The translations under genes were made by a program, and so were the position numbers. Of a DNA stretch of 64,000 nucleotides, positions 55,356 to 64,000 are shown piece after piece. Numbering within the stretch: the first letter of the stretch is position 1; each line of letters opens with the position of its first letter. The DNA comes from Tubulanus polymorphus (taxonomy: Eukaryota; Nemertea; Palaeonemertea; Tubulaniformes; Tubulanidae): assembly GCF_964204645.1 (NCBI RefSeq), contig NC_134032.1, forward strand, positions 1,056,501 to 1,120,500. The letters run 5' to 3'. The notes under the pieces were generated by a model. It ran no database searches and was not told the origin of the DNA. It saw only the letters and a program-made list of their open reading frames with translations.

Positions 55356-57826
55356 AAATGCAGAAATATTGTTTTGTAGAAATTGCAATATTGCATTCTG
55401 TGTGAATAAAAATGATTACTTAAAGTCTTTGATATAAAGTCCGTTGAGTTATCGAAATGGTTAGAGCAAATCTTCAGAGTTACGACTCATTTCTAATCAC
55501 AGTATTTGGGAATATCCTCTGCTCTGCATACGAATAATCTCAAATAGATCAGACTGAATGAGTATGAACACGAATACAATCTTTGTTCCTGTGGTTCTAA
55601 GGCAGTATAATTGTCGTCTATAAACCTTACGCCGTTTTTTCTTTATGTAAATAATTCAAAATGATGTAATTCAAAATGAAAAAAAGGTTGTTTGCAAATT
55701 GAACTGCTGTAAATTCGGAAGCTACATAGAAAACGCTCCGTTTCCAAACGGACGCCGTGAAGATCTTTAGATTCTTGAAGCGAGAATGGCGCGATATATT
55801 TTGGTCGTTGCGACGCGTGGGACCCGCGGGGACATTTGCTAACAAATATGACGAGAACCCTCGCCTACAAAGCAGCTTACAAACGGGAGATAAACTCGTA
55901 CTTGTTAACGAGGACGATTAGTTGATTTACTAAGTTTTAACGATTTCGGTATTGGTTTTCTTTTCAAAGAATAAGATTATAGTAGGACGGACGTAGAATG
56001 TTAATATTCTTCGACGATTTGAAAACAATGTTTGAAACTATTAGTTACGAATCATTATCGCTGCTGTTCTGGATCGGTGTTAATTTATTGTATTGGAAAA
56101 TAAATACTATGATGAAAATGTCATTTTATGAATGAGAATAGATTTTGTTAAGATTTGTACGCGGTCTAAAGCAATGACGTGTCGGCGAAAGAAAGATATT
56201 TTTTTCGAGGCAAGAAATAATCGAAGAAATCGTAGAATTGGTCTTTTTCAAGTTAGCTATGGAAACACCCCGGCAGGGATTCGAACCTGATCGCATCGAG
56301 ATTGCCAAAACCCTGCCACTCTAGACTGAGTGCGTAGCTTAGATGATGTCATTATCAACCAATCGGATATCCCGTTTTATTTTAGCCCGGGTTTTCCCAT
56401 TTATAGTTCTTCAGTGAAATTTGCCTCAGCGATTATACAACCAGCGATCTGATTCCCGATTGATGCCGCAAGTTTTCGCGCGGTAAACCTGCACACCCGG
56501 TCTAGTGTGGCAGGGGTCTGTGCGCCGTGGCTGAGTGTAGCGATGCCATCAGGTTCGAATCCCTCCGTGGAAGATATAAGAGTGTATAAACTTGTATCAT
56601 AATCCTCGGACGTCCACCGATGCTGAGTCACCCAGTATTGGTCGTTTATGATTTCGAAAAACGATATCGCCTATTCAACGCGAAGCTTTTGGTTTTAAAT
56701 TCCGATACTGTCCCCCGATGTTTCCGTAACCTCTTATTCCGTGTTAGCTTTGCTGTAATTATTTATGCGACCAACTGTCGGCTGTAGTCGAGTCGATAAA
56801 TCGATGACACCTAACAACGCAAGTAACACCTGGTCACGTGTTAGTTCCACATGGTAGCGCGGTAGGGTTTAATTATTCAAGACAAGTGTGAATGCCTTTA
56901 GTTGAGGAGTCTGTTACACGCGCCTTGAGACTCGTATAATCCAGGCACAATATTTATTACTAGAGTAGACGAAATTAAATTTCACGAATGTGGTTTAGAA
57001 TCTACGTTATATGCTAATTGACTCCATTCGTCTGCGCACTCGCTGTTGTAGACAGTTGTACTGCAACACGACCTATTCCCGCCGGTATAACATCAACTAT
57101 TTGGTATATATAAATGGAATAATTCTAACTCAAAATTAACTATTTGGAACTAAATTCAGGCTTTTTTCCACTGGAAGAATTTCTATTTCCCTGATTATCA
57201 GCATTGCGAAATAATTATTTCCAGTCTCTCTAGAATATTTCCAGTGTATTGATTGTTGCAGAGTTTGTCCATCGTTTGGCATGGCAGATTTTCGTAAAAT
57301 AGTCCTATATTCTAGTGACGAAACCGACCGGGCTGGCCCTCCAGTTTTTGAGAGGCCACTTTCAGTTTAGTTTTAGTTCACCAGTATCCATGGGATGGGA
57401 CGAAACTTTGGACCGTTTCAGTTAACTTGATTTAACCATTTGATCAACGAAAGTGCAGCGTTGCAAGTTAACTTCTCACTCCGGCTGGCTCAGGTGCGAA
57501 AACTGCGCCGGTCTCGATACCATCAGGTTCGAATCCCTGCCGAGATGGATGGTGAAATCCCAATCATAACTTACCAGCAATAACCGTATCAAAATCAATT
57601 ATCCTAAGTTAAACTAACGGACTAATCCAGCAAATATCTGGTGGTAGGGCACTGACCTAATTCAATAATACCAATTCATTTTATCCTCAACTTTTGACTT
57701 GATTTTTATACGACCCTCCAAACGATATAAGATTGGCTTTTCCACCGGTGATTTGGTGTCATCGACATATTCCGAGAGTAAGTTGATTCTATTTCTATTA
57801 CACTGTTGGCGCTCCCCAAACCGATA

Positions 57827-58046
57827 AGGCCAAAAAATTGATACCTTGTTTCTCCGCTCTGCTGAGCTTAAATGTTGACCCGGCCGGCCGCCTATCTACC
57901 CTATACATTACTTTTTAAAAAATCGTGATCAATTTTACCATAATAGACCCGGCCGCTATAGAAATGAACTGTTTATAAATTTTATCATATTTTACAAAAA
58001 TGACCCGGCCGCTGCGGAGAAACAAGGTATCATTTTTGTTTAGCCT
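57827..58046 (+). mobile_element. GGCTAAA-ended MITE, copy 4
   Basis: 220 bp, close to copy 1; left end AGGCCAAAAAATTGATAC has one substitution. Confidence 0.85.
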
Positions 58047-59272
58047 AATACTCAGAGAGGATCTGATCCGAACAATCACGCTAGTGTTCCCCTCTCTGAA
58101 ATGAACTGTGACTCGAGTTTCTTCAAGTGGGGTAAGAGTAGATTTATTAGACCTCTACGACAATTTTCTGCGAGTTAATCTTCTCATCATTCGGCGCGAA
58201 ACAGCACTCAATGCTGGTAAATCTGCCTGGTCCACCTTAATACATCTAAAACGGATGCGAAGAAGTCGCCACGAGGAATTACAAGCACAATTCGTAAGCA
58301 GGTAGGACTGGTCATTAAAGGCCACCAGTCACGAAATTGTTACGCCTTCCATGACGACGTTGGTACGGAGGCTTGACTGAAACCTCAAAAGCTACGAACA
58401 GGTAATCCCAAAACTCATGAAAAAGCTTTGGAAAGGTTTTGTGGCTGCTATGTCGCTCCCCTCCCTTCCATGAATCCAATCTGTCGGATTCCCAGCATTT
58501 TTCGAAAACTACGACTTGAGAATTAAGTTTCGGTAAACGGAACAATTTGAAACAACATCTGACACGAAATGATTTAAAAACACTGCGAAATATTTCGGGT
58601 TTATTTTTCTACTCTAATACACTATTAACCACAACTGAAGTAACGACTGTTAACATGTATCGTCGATTTCAAGCCAGGAAAACGGGTCGGAACAGGGAAG
58701 AAATCAAACTGCAACGGGTAGAAGTAGATTAACACAAGGCATCTACAACTGCTGCTGAAAATGTTTTGCTCGTTTTTCTTAAAAGTGCAAATTTATCAAA
58801 CAATTTCACAACAGTACTGCCCCTTAAAAATCAATCGTGCTCGGCCATAGTCGGTCCATCCTCGCTTGCCAGGGGTGTCGGTATCACTCCCGAACTCGCT
58901 TCCACCAGCCCCCTGGCCTCACGAAGCTCGATTTCATTGCTGGCGCTGTTGCGCATGACGCCATTTTATCGATTTGCGAAATACTTCCCTGTTCGGTAAA
59001 ACGTTCGCTGATTGGTCCATTTAACGGGAAAACCAACAGAAGCCCAATGTCGTTTGTTACAAGCGCTGTGATTGGTACGACCGGATTCTGGTCGGCTACT
59101 AACAACTCGTGAGGTCAAGGGGTTCGTGAAACGGCTTTAGCTTAGTGGGTTCGAATCCCTTGACGGGTGAAGATGTAGTCGGTTTCAAAATCGTCATTCC
59201 AGTTTTCCTACAAACTGGACTCCCCAGTCCTATTCAAATAATTCTATCACCCCTCCAATGAGCCGCCGTGGC

Positions 59273-59345
59273 TAAGTGGTTTGAGCCGCCGGTTTCTGGC
59301 CTCGTCAATCCACGGAGTCACGGGTTCGAATCCTGGTGGTAACAG
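59273..59345 (+). tRNA. tRNA-like sequence, probably a pseudogene or SINE head
   Basis: D-arm GGCTAAGTGGTTTGAGCC has a four-base-pair stem. The T-arm contains GGGTTCGAATCC. The outer stem GCCGCCG against TGGTGGT pairs only with three G-U wobbles. A convincing anticodon stem cannot be drawn, so I do not assign an amino acid. Confidence 0.3.
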
Positions 59346-60701
59346 AATTTCTTGGTCGAAGGTTCTTCGTTGGCCTCCCCCGATTTTTTTGGCGAAAAAG
59401 AAACTCAGAATCTGCTAGCGTAATCCTTATGGCGGAACTTGGTAAAGATATTCGTGCTGGAAACGTTGCCGGCGAAGGCCCCCAGAAAAGTTTGGAAATT
59501 CATACGCCTGGAAATGCGTTCTAGACGTTTCTGAACTCAATTTTCAGTGTGCATGAAGCCAAACGACCTTGAGACGGTTAGAGAAAACGACGTGTGGAGG
59601 TTCGATCCCGGAAATCCTTTGATTTTTTTTCCTAGGATGCAGCGGAATGCCACAATTAGCCCCGCACACCCCACGCTACGGGCATGTTTTAAAGTCATTC
59701 CTTCTACAATACACTAGCCACATCTTTATCGCTCAACTCTTAATAGTCTTCGACTACAAATATACTTCAATCTGAAGAAGTCGAAGACCGCAAAATCGTA
59801 AAATCTGACACTGACACGACTGAAAGCGTCGGGATTCAAACGGGGACCGACCGCTATTCAGACGACGCGTGACTTCAGTGTGCGGAGGGCTAGTGCGCGG
59901 TGTGCGAGAACTCGCTCTTATGCCACCACGTGTCGCACCAGTGCTCGATTATCGAGAAGACGCTGCGTTATTGCTTATCACAGCGTGTATTGTGTATACA
60001 CGGCGCGCGCCGTCCGTAAGAGAAATCCGCACACTACACAATATACCACACACCGTATGGCGCTGCTCCGTCTCAGATACGTGTATTCGGATATAGATTA
60101 TAGGTTATGTCGCCTTTTAACATTCGGACAAACTAAATACTGATTCGGGGATTAGATATAGTCACGGAATACGGTTAAATCTGGGTGTAAGTATATGTGT
60201 CTAAATGTGTAAGATGAAGTCTAGTCGGTCTGAAGCACAGAGTAGCGATCAGAGTGTCTGGTTTTATCTTATATATATCGACTCTCCACACGTTGCGAGT
60301 TGAGAGTAACAGCTCGAACCGAGTAACAATATACGCCGCGCTGCTGTCTGCGAGTCGATTTTAAAGGGACAAGGGGGCGACGTGTGAGAGAAAATGTATT
60401 TAAATAGGATTTAATTAGTGAATCGTAAACGTTTCTTCTCGAAAGGATACTGGTATAGTTCACTTAGTGATAATACTGTCTGCCGGTTCTTTCTAGCTAG
60501 CTCGGTCACTCGGGCGAATCTTCGGTCGCTATCAGGATAACAAAACTGTGTAGTTTTGATCTATCGAGTGATATTTTATTGTATTCTCGCTTCTGAAAAC
60601 CACCTTTCGTAAAAAATATGAACAAGGATTACCGTCAGATTCTATTTGTGCAGTATGATTTTGCATTGATTATTGGATCCGCTATATTTTAGATATAACT
60701 A

Positions 60702-60925
60702 AGGCTAAACAAAAATGATACCTTGTTTCTCCGCAGCGGCCGGGTCATTTTTGTAAAATATGATAAAATTTGTAAACAGTTCATTTCTATAGCGGCCGGG
60801 TCTGTTATGGTAAAATTGATCACGATTTAAAAAAAAAAGTAATGTATAGGGTAGATAGGCGGCCGGCCGGGTCAACATTTAAGCTCAGCAGAGCGGAGAA
60901 ACAAGGTGTCAATTTTTTTTGGCCT
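60702..60925 (-). mobile_element. GGCTAAA-ended MITE, copy 5 (inverted)
   Basis: 224 bp, nearly identical to copies 1 and 4 in reverse; left flank CTA and right flank AAG. Confidence 0.85.
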
Positions 60926-60959
60926 AAGGTTTATTGATCAGATTAAACCCTAGCCATGT

Positions 60960-61225
60960 AAGTGGGCCCAGAGTTGAATTAAACCCGCACTTTTGGAACT
61001 AGATCCCAGGTTAGATTATTAAGATCCGGGCGCAACTGCGGAACTGGGTCCACTGTTGAATTAAACCCGCACTTTTGGAACTAGGTCCCAGGTTAGATTA
61101 TTAAGATCCGGGCGCAACTGCGGAACTGGGTCCACTGTTGAATTAAACCCGCACTTTTGGAACTAGGTCTCAAGTTGAATTATTAAAATCCGGTCGGAAC
61201 TTTCGAACTGGGTCCACTGTTGAAA
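60960..61225. repeat. 82-bp tandem repeat, about 3 copies
   Basis: CACTGTTGAATTAAACCCGC at 61051 and 61133, with a mutated start at 61215 and an earlier partial unit from 60969. Units include GGAACTAGGTCCCAGGTTAG and GCGCAACTGCGGAACTGGG. Confidence 0.85.
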
Positions 61226-61333
61226 ATATCAAAATCCACGCAACTATAAGGAGCTTGGATCGATATTTCGATTGAAGCCGCAACAACCCGTGCAACCGGA
61301 ATCAAATTTACAACTGTTTGCGTTACAGGATCT

Positions 61334-61467
61334 GGGGCCAGTTTCGCGAAAAAGTTTAACTCAAATTTTTTGATTAATTGCCATTGGTTACTTCATGTTT
61401 TCAATGAGGACAACAATTCAAACTTAACTGTTTTAAGCTTACACTTTTTCGTGAAACTGGGCCCTGA
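61334..61467 (-). mobile_element. GGGCCC-ended short TIR element
   Basis: Same family as 20115-20251 and 28732-28865, here inverted: GGGGCCAGTTTCGCGAAAAA to TTTTTCGTGAAACTGGGCCC. Confidence 0.65.
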
Positions 61468-61800
61468 ACTATGTATCCTAGTAACAATAGACACTATTAT
61501 AGCAGCAACTCCGGAATTAAAACGTTATATTTAGCGCCTCTTCCTGTGGGCGAATGTGATCCCTCCCCGGTGGTAATTAGTCGAAAAGTATAAACTGTTT
61601 AGACTGGGGCTTCGAATCGTTTCCGTGGTTTCGTACGTAACCGTCGACAAGTGTACAGACGAACGATGCGTCATTTCGTTTGTGGAATTAATCTGAAATG
61701 TTAGTCACGAATGCGTTTCTATTGTTACGAAGTTCTAACCTGTTCGCTGAGTCACGATTCTGAATTCAGATTCGATAAGGTATAAAAGATTCTGTAAGAA

Positions 61801-62021
61801 AGGCTAAAGAAAATTGATACCTTGTTTCTCCGCTCTGCTGAGCTTAAATGTTGACCCGGCCGGCCGCCTATCTACCCTATACATTACTTTTTTTTAAATC
61901 GTGATCAATTTCACCATAACAGACCCGGCCGCTATAGAAATGAACTGTTTACAAATTTTATGATATTTTACAAAAATGACCCGGCCGCTGCGGAGAAACA
62001 AGGTATCATTTTTGTTTAGCC
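61801..62021 (+). mobile_element. GGCTAAA-ended MITE, copy 6
   Basis: 221 bp and close to copy 1. It lies about 880 bases from inverted copy 5, so the pair could form a large hairpin. Confidence 0.85.
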
Positions 62022-62838
62022 AAAATTGAAAAATCCGTTCAGAGATCTCGAGATTTCGATGCTACTCCGCGTCCGTATGGTTCGATCGGTCAGCTATTGA
62101 GATTTAGCGACGGTCATTGTTATTCTTCTGTTTATCATTTTAGTCTTTTTTTCCGCGCACATTTACCGAAAAGATACTTATACAACACTTCGTAACGGAA
62201 CAATTCAGATGTCGAGGAATACTATAATTCTAGAAGTTTCGATTTCCAAAAAACCAAATATATACGTAATCATTTTACAACCTTTTACATTAATTAACTC
62301 CACCACCGAGCTTGTTGATAAAGTGGTAACGTTCATGTTCTTGGTTGGACCTTTATCATTTCAGAATAAACAAACAGTTAGATATCTCTTCGTGTATACA
62401 TTTTGGCAAATCTGATGCGGGCTTTTTATGTACGGTCTCTCCTATACTTGTTGATATTCGGAATATTGAAATTTCTAAAATAGCAGGATTTTAGTCATGC
62501 GCGCGTAGAGAGTAACTTAAGAAATAGTCAGATATCAGAGTTTGAAATATTGGCGCAATTCATTTCTTTTGACAGGTGTCGAATACGATTTTACGCGGTA
62601 ACTTATTAAGCGCAGCGGCCGACACCAGTACAGTTCGATGGAGCGGCGGTGAAACTTCGAAACCATCTTCCCGGAACCGCGAATTCGATAACCACAGATC
62701 AGTCACTGCGGACGAGGTCTAACAGGGATCGCTACCATTGATGGACAACACGGGACAAATGCTGGTGACTCATTAGCGCGAGATGAATAATTGAATATTA
62801 AAGCCTAAATTTTAGCTGAATAATAAATCAATTGGATT

Positions 62839-63867
62839 TGTATATATATATATGTATATGTGTATATATATATGTATATATATATATATTTCTATATGAT
62901 TATTATCGATATTATTATTATTACTATTAATACGAGAGTAAAACCCAGCCATAAATAAGTGATTAGCCCTCGTTACTGCTGGACTAGTATGTAAGCGTTA
63001 TAAACCGTTACCGCCGCGTAATCGACAACAACAACAACAACAACAACAACATCAACGGCTCGAACTGTCAAATACATAACTATATATACGTATCAACGAA
63101 CGCTAGCCGCTGCTAAGATGCATTGATGACGTCATTTATTAAACAACGTACGTACGCTACTGAAGTTCGAACGTCGGCGTAACGTGGTTTGCAATAATAA
63201 TACTATAACAGCCACATTAACCACAGCGGCAGCGGCGGCAGCGGCGGCGGCGGCGGCAGCGGCAGCGGCAGCGACGGATTTATATAAAGACATTCCTTGC
63301 TAAAATTACGCGCTTAGGTAGCGTACGAAAGCTCATCAGCGGCGTTGTATGATTATTACTACTACTATAAACGTAAGCGTTGCGTTGATACGTTGAACGG
63401 GGGCCGCGCGCGGATGATAGCCGCGGTAACATCGACGACAACGACAACAACGACCGTAGCAACGTCAACGCGCGTTTCTGTGCTCCGTCGGTGAGTAAAT
63501 ATAAACCTGGAGTAAAGGGTAGAAAGGAGTAAATATAGCGGACTTGGGGCTGGCTGGCTCGCGCGCGCGCATCGCACTGCGTCAATCGATAAGATTCAAT
63601 GGAAGTTCTGTGTCATGTACAATTGCGGAGAGACATCGACGTTTGAGAATAGAATTCTAATCCACGACTATTATCTCTATCATTCGTGCGCGTTTACTCC
63701 CGGAGTAAGGAACGGAGAGGAAATACTCGGCCGACATGTAATAATAATACCGGCGGTCACTTTACTCTAGGATTAACAACCGCAGGAATAATCCCGCTGC
63801 TTCAGACCCGGATAATCTATAAGAACTACTAAATATCCGGTGATTTTTCTTTTCATTTTCGAAATAG

Positions 63868-63901
<34 letters not shown>
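62839..63901. repeat. Group of microsatellites
   Basis: (TA)n at about 62839-62890 and 63866-63901, (CAA)n at about 63028-63050, and a GCGGCAGCGGCGGC run at about 63225-63272. They are simple repeats in a CpG-richer stretch. Confidence 0.9.
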
Positions 63902-63904
<3 letters not shown>

Positions 63905-64000
63905 GAACTATTTTTCTAAGTTTACTGCGTCGGTTTCTACAGAAGATAGGATTTACCATCATTCATCGGTGCGATCTAAATAATAGGATTATCTTCGGCA

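Larger units (their letters stand above)
56270..59345. repeat. Cluster of tRNA-like B-box segments
   Basis: B-box-like GGTTCGAATCC occurs at about 56276 (minus), 56552, 57526, 59149 and 59320. Those at 56515-56575 and 57485-57545 share CCATCAGGTTCGAATCCCT and look like one SINE-type family. None has a clear tail. Confidence 0.45.
53287..64000. other. 10.7-kb region without a supported gene
   Basis: None of the open frames (all under 130 codons) shows a recognisable domain or paired splice sites. The region contains four GGCTAAA-ended elements, a 71-bp and an 82-bp tandem repeat, tRNA-like segments between 56.2 and 59.4 kb, and several microsatellites. From about 62600 the sequence becomes CpG-rich, with GCGGCAGCGGC repeats at 63225-63272 and CpG-dense stretches to about 63580, as seen around promoters or 5' UTRs. 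A gene starting near or beyond the right edge is possible, but I cannot define an exon. Confidence 0.5.

Noticed and set aside
58108-60143. Several 60-90 codon frames between MITE copies 4 and 5
   Set aside because: No family resemblance, and overlapping frames on both strands without a dominant one. I could not define a gene.

Overview
This window looks like nuclear DNA of an invertebrate animal. The genes are split by GT-AG introns into short exons. The best-conserved gene (PRPF6) matches animal PRPF6 along its whole length. The introns hold tRNA-derived SINEs with (ATT)n tails, TTAA-flanked MITEs, Penelope-like fragments and many minisatellites. A lophotrochozoan, most likely a mollusc, is my inference; no sequence comparison was run. 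I found no CRISPR array, no bacterial-type operon and no intact autonomous transposon.

Layout. 1-2244: no gene seen, with tRNA-like and telomere-like scraps. 2245-3621 (+): three-exon gene for a small secreted protein of unknown family. 4356-5363 (+): acireductone dioxygenase (ADI1), three exons, with the expected last exon not found. 5364-8488: repeats. 8489-29089 (+): PRPF6, 22 exons and 928 residues, with introns full of a piggyBac-type MITE family. 29990-33739 (-): two-exon gene for an unrecognised 942-residue, probably disordered protein. 34568-37015 (+): five-exon calmodulin-like EF-hand gene. 39164-53286 (+): gene for a single I-set immunoglobulin domain with a predicted C-terminal membrane segment and two candidate last exons. 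53287-64000: no gene I can support, but many repeats.

The genes do not form a pathway. ADI1 acts in methionine salvage. PRPF6 is a core tri-snRNP splicing factor. The EF-hand and Ig genes are neighbours and could both be muscle or cytoskeletal genes, but that is only a guess.

The most unusual structure is at 45952-47815. The last 25 coding bases of the Ig exon together with its splice donor have been tandemly copied about 60 times into the intron, giving dozens of consecutive candidate 5' splice sites. The same exon has an expanded (ATT)n tract just before its acceptor. The second striking feature is a set of ten related MITEs, all inside PRPF6 introns; one inserted into one arm of a duplication whose other arm still has the empty TTAA site.
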